DNA of 64,000 nucleotides from Paracamarosporium sp. OC-R06-R3 (GCA_019828545.1 JACVRA010000138.1:372001-436000), one strand, 5' to 3'; shown: positions 1 to 11,486, numbered from the stretch's first letter. A program made the numbers and translations. Notes: generated by a model from the letters alone, not told the origin.

Positions 1-801
1 CATTCAGCGACATCGGGATTTGAGCGGATGCCATTACGACCTGTGGCGACGCTTTTATTGTCGCGACAACCCCTCCTTCCACCTGAGCGCCAGCAGTATA
101 AAGCTAGAATCGAAGGCAGGTATCATACAGAGGCTTTAGTGAGAGTCGCTAGGCATCAGTGATAAAAAGACGAGGTGTGAGGCGTGTCGGTGAACAGCCC
201 TACGAATGGGTTCGGTGCACAATTGCCGCCTTGCTGCTTTAGGTAAGCACAGACTCACCCTAGTACATTAACGTGAGCATCTCGTTCTGACTCAATATGG
301 ACCGGTCAACGACCTCATATCTACTCTTTCATTTTTCTGTAAAATACTATGTTAGTTCTGCATCAAGCCCATTGAATGGCGACAAATGCGCCTAATCGCT
401 TTCGCTTTCGCAACCACAAACTACAATTATGGTAACAGAGACCTAACCCCAAGGGGCGTCACACGTTAACGAACCTTTCATCGTTCACGCGCGCGATTCG
501 AGCTGAATAGTCTTCAGCTGCTACACCGGTAGAGCGATTGATTGTTTTCGTAGACTCAAAGGTAAGCGCTTGTTCTCGTACCAGGCCGGTCAACGGTTCG
601 TAGGCAACCGCGAGCGAAAAATCTGCACAGGGATTGTCCTGCGTGCGTGCATCCGATTAAAGATGACACGAAGTAGCAAGATGTTCTTTCAAATGATTCT
701 ATGAAGATCGTCAATCCTGGAGTCTTACAATAAGACGTACACGAGGCCGACTGTTGGCCGGAGTTCCAGACAACAGTAGCATCAATGGACCCGTCATCTC
801 A
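1..801. other. Gene-free left flank
   Basis: I find no reading frame, RNA gene or repeat I can support in this stretch. It is of mixed composition and ends at the target-site duplication of a small hAT-like element. Confidence 0.5.
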
Positions 802-931
802 GATTGTAGCAGTAAGGGGAGTAACAATCCGGAGCGTTACTCCTCTTACTCCTTCCATTTAAACCCCATTTACTCAAGCTCCAATGTGGAGTAAGCGCTC
901 ACCTTACTCCTCCTCCATCACTGGATTGTAG
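802..931. mobile_element. Non-autonomous hAT-like element (MITE) with 8-bp target duplication
   Basis: A 114-bp element (810-923) starts CAGTAAGGGGAGTAA and ends with the complement of CAGTGATGGAGGAGGAGTAA, so it has imperfect terminal inverted repeats with CAG...CTG ends. It is flanked on both sides by the identical octamer GATTGTAG (802-809 and 924-931). hAT transposases make 8-bp target duplications and have CAG-type ends, which matches. Inside are further copies of GGAGTAA in both orientations (near 819, 846, 886 and 904), giving a self-complementary, hairpin-prone structure. No coding capacity is present, so it must have been moved by a transposase encoded elsewhere. Confidence 0.8.
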
Positions 932-1150
932 CCTCATGGTGTGTTGCGGAGTTGGCACCTAGGCGAAAAATGCGGACATATTACCGCGCGACATATCCGT
1001 TGGATTTTCTATCTTAGGCTTTTACTACAAAAGGTATCGAACGATGAATCTATTACCTGCAGCACTTGCCGTCTCGGCCATACTAAAGACGCTAAGCCTA
1101 AGAAGAGACCCCACATACATGTATTTCGTTCGAGTAACGAGGCTTTGGGG

Positions 1151-1277
1151 GTCCGGAGTTAACTCAGGACAGGCGACCGCTGGCGGCCGCCGGCGCTAAT
1201 TCTGTATCCTAAGGGTCCGGAGTTAATTCATGGCAGGCGACCGCTGGCGGCCGCCGGCGCTGATCCCGCATCCTAAG
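1151..1277. repeat. GC-rich tandem duplication, 64-bp unit
   Basis: Two near-identical head-to-tail copies of a 63-64-bp unit lie at 1151-1214 and 1215-1277. Each begins GTCCGGAGTTAA, carries the palindrome-rich core CTGGCGGCCGCCGGCGC, and ends ATCCTAAG. The copies differ at only a handful of positions. It lies 220 bp from the hAT-like element and upstream of the first gene. No function is evident. Confidence 0.75.
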
Positions 1278-1626
1278 TATTGAAACCCCATTAAATCCAA
1301 TACCTCCATGCTCGGCAGCGGGAGTGGACTGCACGAAAGCTTAACGAAAAGTACGCGAAAGCTTGAGAGGTAGTACATTGCCTAAGTCCATGCAAACAAG
1401 ACCAATCAGAGATAGTGATGTCATGTTATCGTCCTAGTGCTTCTCCATTTTCATCCTCTAGACTCATTGGCATGGTGCCATTGAGACATCCATCCACGTA
1501 TGCTGTGATATGTTGAGTATAAAGACCCAATGATACTTGTAAAGAAGCATAAAAAATCACAAACATCGTCCTTGATCTCCTGGCCCTACTAAACGCATAA
1601 GCTACTAGTGACGAACTTTACACACA

Positions 1627-2585
1627 ATGGCGACGAAGAGCATTGTCCTTGTGACCGGTGGAAATACTGGCATTGGATATGCGACCGTGAAAGCTCTCTA
1701 TGCGTCTTCGGATGCGCATGTTATCCTTATGGGCAGTCGCTCGCTCGACAAAGCCCATGCTGCTATCAAAACGCTGCAATCAGAAGTGGCCGATTCAAAA
1801 TCAGAGGTCGTCCCGATCCAAATCGACATCGAAGATGACGCCTCGATTGATAGGCTGAACAAAGACATCGAGTCAAAGTACGGCAGGCTGGATGTTCTTG
1901 TCAATAATGCCGGTAAGCAGATACGAATGGTCTTAGACCTGTCAACTTCCTGTAGTTATATGCTGTGGTACTAAGAGTCATAATAGGAGGTTCTCACGAC
2001 GCTGTTATGAGCAAAAACCCTAATGCCGCCGGAATCCGCAAGGCCTTTGACCATACGTACTCGCTCAATGTGACCTCTACGCAGGTCCTGACCCATACTC
2101 TTATCCCACTCATTCTCAAGTCTTCGCAACCCCGCATCCTCTTCATCACATCCGGGCTGTCATCTCTCGATGCCTGTTCTAGCGCTAGTTTCCTCTCCGC
2201 CGCTAACAAATCAGCACTCCCTACTGTCCCTAAAGGCTGGTAAGTTGTATTTCTTATGTCATCATCAAGAAATCAGCTAACTAAATGGTCCTGCAGGCCA
2301 AAGCCACCCATTTTCTCCCAGATCTCATACCGGAGCTCAAAGACAGGGTTGAACATGGTGATGTTGGAATGGCAAAGAGTGCTGAAAGAAGACGGCGTCA
2401 AGGTATTTTGTATCAGCCCAGGGTTCCTAGCAACGAACCTTGGTGGCATGGGACCAGAGAAGCTGAAAGAGATGGGTGCTGGAGACCCAAACCTAGGTGG
2501 GATTTTGATCAAGGATGTAGTTGAAGGGAAGAGAGATGAAGATGCTGGAAAGGTGGTCAAGGCCGGTGGTGTGCAGGGATGGTGA
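1627..2585 (+). CDS. Short-chain dehydrogenase/reductase (SDR)
   Basis: This is a predicted NAD(P)-dependent oxidoreductase of the classical SDR family, 275 aa. Three exons (1627-1912, 1987-2239, 2297-2585) join with GT-AG introns of 74 and 57 bases, and the total is an exact multiple of three. The N-terminal nucleotide-binding motif TGGNTGIG follows the first strand. VNNAG is completed across the first splice. The catalytic serine lies in ITSGLSS and the catalytic Tyr-x-x-x-Lys in SYRSSK, which is assembled just after the second splice. ISPGFLATNL is the usual SDR segment after the active site. The substrate cannot be read from sequence; the carbonyl-reductase-like short form suggests small carbonyl compounds. 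It stands alone, with no pathway partners beside it. Confidence 0.88.
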
Positions 2586-3020
2586 GCGCTCGAAACGTAT
2601 CTTCAGCTCGAGAGCTGTCAAGTATCAAGGTCGAAAACCTCCTTCACTCTATATTGAATCCCACCTTGCAAATGTCACTGGATCTTGTTCCCCACAGAGA
2701 ACATCCGTATATAGTTGTGAATCACGTGTTGCTAGGAGTCTCGTAGACGTTTGTGGCACCAATTCACAGAGTACGATCGACACAACCAAGGGTTAAACTT
2801 GGTTGCTTTGAGTAACCAGCATCCCTTCTTTATGCGAGGTATCGACTAAGAATAGCGACGTGTGAAAAAGAGAGCTGGTCGTCGCTGCCACGCTACTATC
2901 AACCGACCTGTCATCGCTCACCGCCTAGCGTAAGATACCAGGCTGATCTCAGGATGGAGGAAAAAAGAGATATATGACCGCACTAGCGATCTGATGCAGA
3001 GATACAAAAAGAAAATCTAC
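2586..3020. other. Intergenic, SDR to tRNA
   Basis: Spacer between the SDR stop codon and the 3' end of the tRNA gene. I see no supported gene or repeat in it. Confidence 0.5.
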
Positions 3021-3101
3021 TCCGATGCGGGGAATCGAACCCCGGCCGTGCCGGGCACTCTGCGTGAGAGCGGCAAATCCTAGCCACTAGACCACATCGG
3101 A
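3021..3101 (-). tRNA. tRNA-Glu (anticodon CTC) with a 10-nt intron
   Basis: On the minus strand an 81-nt sequence folds as a tRNA. The acceptor stem TCCGATG/CATCGGA pairs perfectly over 7 bp, and the T arm CGGGG-TTCGATT-CCCCG is perfect. The D arm contains TAGTGGCTAGGA. The anticodon arm is TGCCG-CTCTCA...C-CGGCA with anticodon CTC. The gene is too long unless 10 nt (CGCAGAGTGC) are removed directly after position 37, the normal place for nuclear tRNA introns; removal leaves 71 nt. The B box GGTTCGATTCC is intact. It decodes GAG. Confidence 0.93.
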
Positions 3102-3551
3102 TGCTGTTATCTGATTCGATAGAAAATTTTCTCATAAACTTGTATATATAGCATATTGTATGTCATTTGATGAGCAGGAACGCATCGAACCTGCGGGACA
3201 ACCAAGGTGCCGAGTTTTTGCCCTGTCTGTATAGGTCGTCATTCGTCCAAAAACAATTTTGACTATGCGCCCACGCGATCGCTAACTTGCTTCGGTTCCA
3301 CATAATCCCTTTCAAAAACTGATATTGGAAAGCGCTACCGCGGTACTAATACTATTCGACGGAAATTCATTAGCCTCATCTCTCAAATCAGACTCGGGTT
3401 CTCCAAGCAGCAGTGGTGGAGCAAGCAAGACGAGGTTCCACCAGCGGACCATAGTACCTTGTCGGACATATAGAATCTCATCAGAGAGAAGAAATATCAT
3501 CTGCAGTTATTCCGACCAACAAGCTTCGTGCTAAAAAGCATGCTGTCGCAA
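3102..3551. other. Intergenic, tRNA to membrane-protein gene
   Basis: Nothing supported is seen here. A short TTCGA-containing segment near 3190 resembles a tRNA T loop but its stem does not pair. Confidence 0.45.
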
Positions 3552-5859
3552 CTATCTAAGAATCTCAAACCTCTTATTCTTCTTTCTGCTAAGACCGTTT
3601 GCCGCACCAAACCTCATCCGACCGATTTCTTCCTCAGGCCTATCATCACCTATATATCCGGGGAGCTCGGATAATGTTTTCTTCCATTGGATTTCGGTCT
3701 CTGACCTCGCCAGCTCATCAGAGTATACCATTCCCGTCTTCAACATTATCTCCGCGCCCATCCTTTTTGACCATGGCTTCATCAGGACAACGTAAACTAC
3801 CAGTAAGAGTAATCCCAGTAAATGTAGGCCCAATAGCAGTGACCCAACAGTCCTACCGGCGGGACTAATCTTAGGCTTTGTGGTTTGGATCCCGTCATCA
3901 TACCATACTGCAAGATGATTATCACCCCATTTGCCGAGTGGGGTTCGGCTCATCCAGAGTTTGTTCGCCACAAAGAGAGCCTGGGACATCGCTACTGGCA
4001 TACTGCCATCCCAACTATCTTTCGAGAAGTAGTCTAGTAGTTTCTGAACCTGTCGGATGACTTTTGCTTCGTCTGTCAACTCGTAGTGCCGTATACAACC
4101 TTTATCCCCCAACCAGAGGGCTAGCGGTATCCTATTAACGCAAGCACTGCTTCCTACGGCTTCTCCGGTCTCGGAAACCTCGTCAGGAGCGATGACGAAG
4201 TTAGAAGGGTTGGACATCCTAGCACCCACAAAGGAGTATGGACCGAAAAGGGCTATAGCGACTGAGGCAAGTGGACCTTTATTTTCCCCCCTTGGGTATG
4301 TAGCTTTTCCAGTGTAGCTTATATTTTCAGTCCTTTTGAATATACCGTTGTAAATGCGATTACTCTCAATTTGGTCGTTGTCGTTAACGAGGGGATCATT
4401 GTCGAGTAATGGCCCAGGTACATTGCCGTTCTGTACACTAGGGAGCTCAAAATACCCTAAAGAGGTATCCGATGTAATCTTCCAGTAAATGAGGCTCTCA
4501 TCGTATTGTTCATATGTGCTGATATACAGTTCCTCCGTGATATCTTGACGATCGCGCGTTGCTAAACCCGTGGGTAAAAAATTAGTAAAAATGACATTAC
4601 TTGGGGTGAGGTACTTAATGGAGATCTCGTCTGGACAAGGAATACCTGAAAAGGCCTATTGTCTGCAAGAGATACACGTCAACTTGGTACCTCAGCGCTA
4701 CTTACACTTCCAAGGTGACGTTTGCAAGTCGTTTGTCATGCATGCCTCGAAATTTACAGAGTAGTAAGGACGATCAGGGCGACTATAATTATACCGTGCG
4801 TAGAAGCCGCCATTATCGGTTTCGTTGCGGCAATTTTTCTTGTATTCGTGCTCAGTGATATTATCAAATGTCACCGATGAATTGATTCGTGGCGCGAACT
4901 GTTTGAACGGGTACACGCCTGTGGAAAAGTTCGTTGTAAGCGGAGCGTACGTGAAACCTCCGTCTTTCTTCCGGTCCAGGCGACTGACAAAATCACTTTT
5001 TGCGTACGGCTCGTACGGTATCCCCCAATTATTGACATCATCATTGCTTGTAAACGGCGACTCAAAGAGGCTGCGTAAATCCAACACAAGTTCGCCATAG
5101 TCGATGTCGTCGTTGTCATAGAGTGTGTAGTCCTTAAGCAGGCCCGGTATATCAATAACAGAAGCACTTCCAGGACGTATGCTGCTAGCTAAGATCACTT
5201 CGTGGTCCACGATAGCATTCTGTACGATTTGAGAGACACTCCCTGTAACAGTCAGCTCCATCTTAGATCATAGTGCGCTTTACTTTCTCACCAAGTAGTG
5301 TTAACGCAAATGCGGCGTATAGTGGAAGACTGCCCATGGTTGCAACTTTTATCAATATTCTAGGGCTTACCCAACCGTGGTCCGCCAGCGCCATTGACTG
5401 CCTTAGAGTAAGGTGTCTCCTTAGAGAACCAGTCTGCATGTATGCAACGCATGCCATTGAGCATATTGCAGTGATTACAGGAATCGTGATCAGTGCAGTG
5501 ATAGATTGCAATATTTCTGCCGTTTTGAAGTACTTTTCGTTGATATCGTACCAGTGGTCGGGACGATAGGTCACACGGTCGATGAAATTGTATGCTTTTC
5601 TTTTCCTGATCGGCCGTCTGCTCATAATGCATAGAGCTATCCATGGAAATAAAGCAAACGCTGCATATAATAGATATACAACGACTGGCCAGAATGGAGT
5701 GCTAATGCGTGTAGTCTCTAGTTCCCGGGCGGTGATTGACGAGCGTGGCGATAGCGGGACAGTAGATGCTGATATCTCACCGGTCCCATTCTTATCGACC
5801 GCATTTCGCGTATGTGTATCGTTGGAGAGAGCGCGTAGCTCTATGTTGTCTGGCGTCAT
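3552..5859 (-). CDS. Unrecognised large membrane protein, 732 aa
   Basis: Three exons on the minus strand (5859-5292, 5242-4706, 4645-3552) join through introns of 49 and 60 bases to 2199 nt, an exact multiple of three. I chose the ATG at 5859 because the frame upstream meets a stop and has no other ATG. The protein begins with a Ser/Thr-rich cytosolic tail. Predicted membrane spans are at about residues 55-79, 117-141 and 169-189. A roughly 440-residue extracytoplasmic region with several N-glycosylation sequons (NFS, NSS, NIT, NET, NYS) follows, then a last span near 634-657 and a charged 75-residue tail. I do not recognise the family, although the architecture resembles the many fungal plasma-membrane proteins of unknown function. 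No pathway partner is adjacent. The exon joins are well supported; function is unknown. Confidence 0.75.
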
Positions 5860-7606
5860 GTCGATCTGACCTTTGTATGAATAGCAATGGAACGGAATGG
5901 GCAACCCGGATGGCACTAGCTTAACGTCATAAAGAAATTCTGTATATATGAGGTAAAATTGTCGACGTATAGAAGTGAAACAGACGTTGGACCATCCGTA
6001 CACTTAATATGAATAAACTCCAGGACCCCGGAAACCCTGCCCTTACCGAAGTCCTACGCCGCACTTGGCAGCGCGCACTGCCACGCCTCGGGTAATCTGT
6101 GCAGGCCTGATATACATAACTAGATACCTAAGTAAAAGCAATTCTGCCTAGTTCAGTACACAGGAGAACAGTCAAAATACCTTGATTTGTGTCGGATAGG
6201 TACTGCATGGCTGATGTTGCGCGAGATGAAGTATCGCGACGTGTAACCCATGATTGCCATCGAAGCTTGCTGCAAACGAATCATGAACGTACGAGCGCAG
6301 GTTGGAATATTCAAAGGTGCCAAGATTATAAGGCGCTCAGCAACGGAGTTGATTCGCAGGGATACACCGTACACTTGCCCTAAATTCGGGTAAATCGGCC
6401 ACATCGAACTGATTGCGCCACGAATCTCGTATTTCTCGTAGTGTTTCATATAACTTGGAAGAAAATGACTGTTGAACATCTTGGTTAGAACGATGTACCA
6501 ATAATTCTCTAACTAGACCAAACTGTAAGATCCCTGCTCGACAAACGGATCACGCATGAGGAACTCTTGGAATCACTAATGAAAGTATACCGGGTATTTC
6601 GATTTGGATTTCGTTTGTAAAGTAGCTGCACGTGACACTGCGAAGCGAAGCAAATCAATAGTTCGGCTCAAGCTAGAGTCACGAAGCGGTAGTTAATCTG
6701 GCAATTAATCGATGTGATGTCTACGGGGCGAAGCACTGTGTGCTTCATACGGGGTACTCTTATCGGTAAGTGTATCGCCCTGCTCTTTCGCTTGGAATGT
6801 CATCCGTTTTACCGCCCCAATAATCGAGGACTTCGCCATTCATGCCGTCTTGGGCAGATACGCCTGGCCCATTGCTTTGATTCCGTTTCCCTGTACTCGA
6901 GTATAACTCGCTCCCGACGACAAATACATAGTCGAAAACACTTATTGAAGTCAGGTCCACACTTCATAGAATTGCGCTTAGACTTCACTCAACGCGACCA
7001 GTAGGCCGGGTTTACCGATACCCTGGAGTGACTAGAGCGCCATAAATTTTCTAGATTATTTGAAAAGCAGACTTCAGAATGCTTACGAACTCCATCAATA
7101 TCATTGCTAAGTATACAACTCTTTGCCCGTCACAGCGAGGCTTACAGCACTGATAATAAGCCAGTCAGTACTCAAAGCTGGGCATTATTCCCAAAAGTAT
7201 TCATCGACGTTCCTCGGACGCATACCATACGATTCCCTACATGACGTGATCTGGACGAGATTTAAGGCGTGAAACTAGAAAAATAAGACGGGTGATTGAG
7301 ATAATTGTTATGACCGATGACTGGCCGAATTTCTGCGCACGCAGTATTTGAGGCTTGTACCTCGTAAGCTTACAAGTTCGCCATAAACGAGAGATTGAAA
7401 TAATACCAATCGACTCAGTTTTATATATGAATAAGTCACTTATCATGTGTAATTGCTTAGAACATTCTAGAGCGTATATCGTTGTGTAAACCTAACGACA
7501 TGATATAGCATAAATAATCTGAAGCTAGACGGAACGCATTACATCAAACCCTTCTGGAAACTTCTTAAATTGCAGGGGAAATTAAAGCTCCGACGCGGCA
7601 TTCAGA
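5860..7606. other. Gene-poor intergenic stretch
   Basis: A 1.75-kb, AT-leaning region. A 108-codon open frame on the minus strand (6479-6153) is the only one of note; it has no recognisable motif and could be chance. I see no repeat unit or RNA gene. Confidence 0.45.
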
Positions 7607-8912
7607 TCAAACTTCCTTCGGAACCACTTTTGTCTCTGGCACGGGTGCTCTAGAGCCTCCAGGTGATGTTTCAACTTCAGAAACCGAAGCCCCTTTCTGC
7701 ATTTGCCTCTTTCTACGCCACTCCCCAATGACGATGCTGGCCATATATGCACTCCACATCAGGACCGCACAAACTGTATACAGAATGACCTTCCAGCTCT
7801 CAGTTCCCTGAGTCCTGAACTGAAACCCAAAGCCCGCATTGACCATTCCCAAAGTAATGCATAGCCTGCCTATCCACAGATGAATATGGCTCCATGATGT
7901 CCTAGAAATATACCTTTTAAACATCAGATGATGGATGTAACCACTCGCAGCCTGTGAAATGAATAGGCAGTATATGGTTAAGCCGATGATAGAATGCTTG
8001 TCTTGGATCCACCGGTGCCATGGACTAATACTGAGTTTAATGCCCATTCCCACGGCGACTGTGTATAAGCAAAGACCAAAAACCTGGAGACAAGTATGCA
8101 CCCAAAGAAGCTTGCGGAAGGAACAGAGCCGAACCAAGATGCCACCGAGCGGGAAGATGAAGGCCCAGGCTAAGCATGCAAGGACGCCATGTGCCGTAAT
8201 AATGCGTAGAATTTGGGGCGGTGTACCTTGATACCCACTGACATGCCCGGGAGGTGCCGCGCGGCGGACTATTGGGGAATCAAAGATACTGTACTGCGTC
8301 GATGGATTAACGAAAAAAGAATCAAAAGTAATAGAAGTAGTGACAGGTGTATCCGTCGAAGGCTCCTTGGTGTGACAGGTCCAGGCCCAGGATGCAATTG
8401 AAGTAGTCAGATCAATAGAGCCACCGCTTTTCAAATCACAGGTTGAGCCTACCTCATATTAGCGTCGATGCCTACATATTTTATCGGGATGATTATTACA
8501 TCGAAAGTTCACTGTCATCCGACCGTTCTCTATGCCGCTTCCATCCAATACCTCGATTTGAGCGCCTAGATCGGCCTGTTCTTTCTGGATGCTCAGTCGA
8601 GAAACCGCAACAGTCGACTCATTTGTGTTAGTGCTCACGAAAAAGTAGTCCGCTCGAATTTTGGGGTGTCCGTGAATGAGCGTAATGTTCCCAAAGGCCG
8701 TTGGCCCGGTTATCTGGAAGAAGATATCCCCAGTCGCAGAAGCTAGTGTTGAGTCGGGGACCTCAATACTGAAGCAAAGTTCTGGAAGTGGGCATTTGGT
8801 AGACACCGTTGCAAATGCGGACGGTCCTATAAGAAGTCAGCACAGGCTACTCAATGGACGAGACATGCGTACTGAGTGCATTAATTGCAACTGCGGCAGG
8901 TAGCCAAAACAT
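7607..8912 (-). CDS. DOMON-cytochrome b561 membrane protein
   Basis: Three exons (8912-8873, 8826-8500, 8448-7607) with 46- and 51-base introns give a 402-aa protein, an exact multiple of three. The short first exon encodes MFWLPAAVAINAL, a likely signal peptide start. Residues about 24-150 form a DOMON/CDH-cytochrome-like domain: GDIFFQITGP, then EVLDGSGIENGRMTVNFRC, and after the second splice CDLKSGGSIDL. Residues about 195-355 form the b561 helices, with a histidine in each core helix (IITAHGVLA, LLWVHTCL, DKHSIIGL, HIHLWIGRL) as expected for haem coordination. Such proteins move electrons across a membrane, usually to reduce ferric iron or to support extracellular redox enzymes. The partner here is unknown. 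The C-terminal tail is short, charged and cytosolic. Confidence 0.88.
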
Positions 8913-10055
8913 GACAGCAGAAACAGCACAGCCGCAAGCTTAGAACGATTTTCTATTAGCTCAATCCCCTAATCGCAATATACAGAAACGGATGGCCAAC
9001 GAACATATGTCATGTGCGATGTGCTGAGATGAGATGGCTCGAAGCTACAAGTCGCCAATACACCGATAGAAGAGAATTTGAGGAAGCTTGTCCTGATTTA
9101 TCACTTATGCAAGATCCAAGGAAGGATTTCCAGCTATTTACATGTGGGCCTGTTGCCTAATATGTTCGAAGCTTATGATAACCCGTACCCGGCGACGCTG
9201 TCGATCGATTCTATCCAGATGCAGATACAAATGCTCCTTCGTACATGCTCTAACCGAACGCGCAGATAGAAGATAGCGAATGATAAGGCTTGGAGCTAGA
9301 TGTTATGCAATGGGCGCTATGGCTCTCGATTTTCAGGGTCCCTGTGTAACATAGGGTCTGGCTGGCATTTGAAGCTCGACTAAAAGTGTGAACATTCTTG
9401 CTATGATATTGTCCGTAGCATGCAACCTTTAGGTACTTCACAGGTCTGCTGAATGACCATTCAAATATACCTATTATTGCGGTGAGGTTCGACTTTTCAA
9501 CGTTCGGAGTTACTTTGATGCTGTGCTACTCTCTCGACCTCGCTTCAACCGTTTGCGTGCATCTACCGTTTGCGACTTGAAAAATTGGAGCTATTCTTTC
9601 TCAGCGGAAGGGCCTCCAGCCATCGCCCCGGCATGTTGAGAGCACTCCATGAATCATCACTGCTCTTATCTCGTGAATGTGAAGGATAGGGTAAGTACGC
9701 GTAGCCACCCTTCACAAGACCATCCTTTCTCCAGGGCTGATCGAGCGCCACGTGACCTACTTCCACCGTACAAACCCCCAACTAGCTGCAGTATTTGTGG
9801 TATCGGAAGTTCACAAGGGTTGCCATGAAGCAGGAAACTAGATTTGCGCGTTAGATCAATCGAGTGCGTGAGAGATGACTTACACTTAACCTGTAAATAC
9901 AGGCCTGCCCAGTTTAGCATCGTGGCCATGACAGCTGCACGAAGTTCCCGCCCTGACCAGCGCGGAGGATGGGCAATCCAGGGCTTGTTTGTTAACTAGG
10001 GTTGTCTCCCCGGGTTGTTGATGAGGGGTTCTCCCCGAACTGTGAAACTTCTCCC
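8913..10055. other. Intergenic, upstream of the b561 gene
   Basis: No gene can be supported. Overlapping minus-strand frames at 9929-9563 contain stretches that read like protein (for example LDQPWRKDGLVKGGYAYL) in two different frames. That could be an eroded gene, but I recognise no family and cannot build an intact model. Confidence 0.4.
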
Positions 10056-10715
10056 TTAACCCTTATCGGGTGTGCGGGAGTAGGGAGTGCCGGTCAAACG
10101 CCTGGCTCCCTTGCCCTTGCCATTGCCTGCGTCTTGACAACGAGGCTCTACTGGGGGCGACTTTGCCTTTTTCGAGGGCCGGCCTGTCGGCGCGGGCTCC
10201 TCGGCAAGACGCTTTCCAGATCTATTCAGCCCTCGTAGGACTAGAAGAAGCCAAGTCGCATCCCTTGCTTCGGCTGCTTGTACGAACGCCAACGTCTTTC
10301 TACGTTGGGCGTCCATCTCTTCCTCTTCTTCCTCCTCTAGGAGGCCAGCAGCAACGAAACGTTTGCGAGCGTCCCCGCATGTCTCGTTCCAGTTGTGGGC
10401 TCGCCCACAGTTCTTTTTGCAGGGGCGCACGCGGCACTCGTCAGCACCGCCTTTGTGAGGCCGCGCACAATTTGTACACGGTTCCCTACTCTTGCCTTTA
10501 CCCTTGTCTTGGGGTGCTGGGCCTTCGGCATCTTTGGCCTTCTCAGCGAGGGCCTTGATGAGAGCGCCCCCTTTTGCCCGGAGACGTTTCACTTTCGCTC
10601 CATCAGACTGGGACCTACAGAAGGAAAGTGTAGACATGATATCGTAAGCAAACCTCAAATAGAGAGTGACTCTGACGACATACCTCTGATGGGCAAAGCC
10701 AAAGCTAAAGTGCAA
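10056..10715 (-). pseudogene. Zinc-knuckle, Lys/Ala-rich frame; probable mobile-element remnant
   Basis: A 219-codon minus-strand frame contains a cysteine/histidine cluster of form C-x2-C-x3-H-x6-C-x4-C-x3-C-x3-H-x5-C around CTNCARPHKGGADEC and CGRAHNWNETC. An acidic run LLEEEEEEEM and a basic motif RPSKKAKSP follow. Two CCHC-like knuckles with basic flanks are typical of Gag-like proteins of fungal retroelements, so I infer a mobile-element origin. A splice with donor GTATGT near 10682 and acceptor CTTCTGTAG near 10618 could define the true start, removing the first forty residues. I find no reverse transcriptase or integrase nearby, so it is at best a fragment. Confidence 0.45.
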
Positions 10716-11289
10716 GAGACTCCTCTATCAGAAGACGAATATTCTGACTTCAGACTTGAGGTTTTGGGATTGGAATTTGAGGCAAATAATGCTAACGAGA
10801 AAGATCGAGGTTGAAGAGTACATCCTAAACCCTGAAGAGCAAGATGAGGAGATCGGTCAGGATCAGCTTGACGCCGACGATGATTCTTGGGGGTCAGACA
10901 ATGAAGACGAGGGGCACATTCCTGATCCTTCACTAACCAGCGCTCCTAAACAGGACACTGGCAACAATCTACGTTGTGAACAAATGTTCATGACTATGTT
11001 AGAAGAGTTTGCTAAATAGGCTCGCTCTTTAATAAATAGACCAGACGACATGTTAGAAGATGCCGGAATGACAATGACTAAAGGGTTTACTGCTATGTGC
11101 TCCCGAATTAATTTGAAGATGATAGCCGACAGGCTTCTTCAGGGCGTTGATTAATCTGTTCAAGATTGGATTGCAAAGCCCAATTTTTCGCGCGAAGGTT
11201 TACTTGCTCTTCTGCGTATCTCAAAGAAAGAGAAGGGTTCAATCGTGTACAGCGAACTTCCGCAAAGAAACATCAGCGTGACTGACTAA
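10630..11289 (+). pseudogene. Decayed acidic-protein coding sequence
   Basis: On the plus strand two overlapping frames (ending 10814, and running 10756-11289) together read as one Asp/Glu-rich protein, with segments such as IESDSDDIPLMGKAKAK, DDDSWGSDNEDEGHIPDP and ISKKEKGSIVYSELPQRN. The second frame is interrupted by TAG at 11017 and TAA at 11152 but stays protein-like on both sides. The first frame can only be joined to it by a frameshift near 10800. The stops could come from CAG/CAA by C-to-T change, as repeat-induced point mutation would produce. I do not recognise the family. Confidence 0.45.
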
Positions 11290-11389
11290 CTTGTCCACAT
11301 GAGAAAACCTGTATAACAAAACAAGCTTCGAGCTTAAGCCCTACCTCCACGCGATTCGAAGGGAGAAGTAATCGAGAGTGGGGAGAGAG

Positions 11390-11486
11390 GTTTAAGTGAG
11401 TTAGGGTTAAAATAGGAGAATATGAGACACAATGAGAATGGAGGTAGAGAAACGTGATTGTAAGAAAAAAGGGATTCAACTACGGG
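11390..11486. repeat. Diverged repeat, copy A (matches 20511-20607)
   Basis: About 97 bp here align with 20511-20607. Shared blocks include GAGACA, GAGGTAGA, GTGATT and AAGAAA in the same order, roughly three quarters identical by eye with a few gaps. It directly follows the decayed locus, so it is probably a relic of the same or another mobile element. Confidence 0.5.

Noticed and set aside
3180..3260. Possible second tRNA on the minus strand
   Set aside because: A GGTTCGATGC loop is present, but the T stem and acceptor do not pair.
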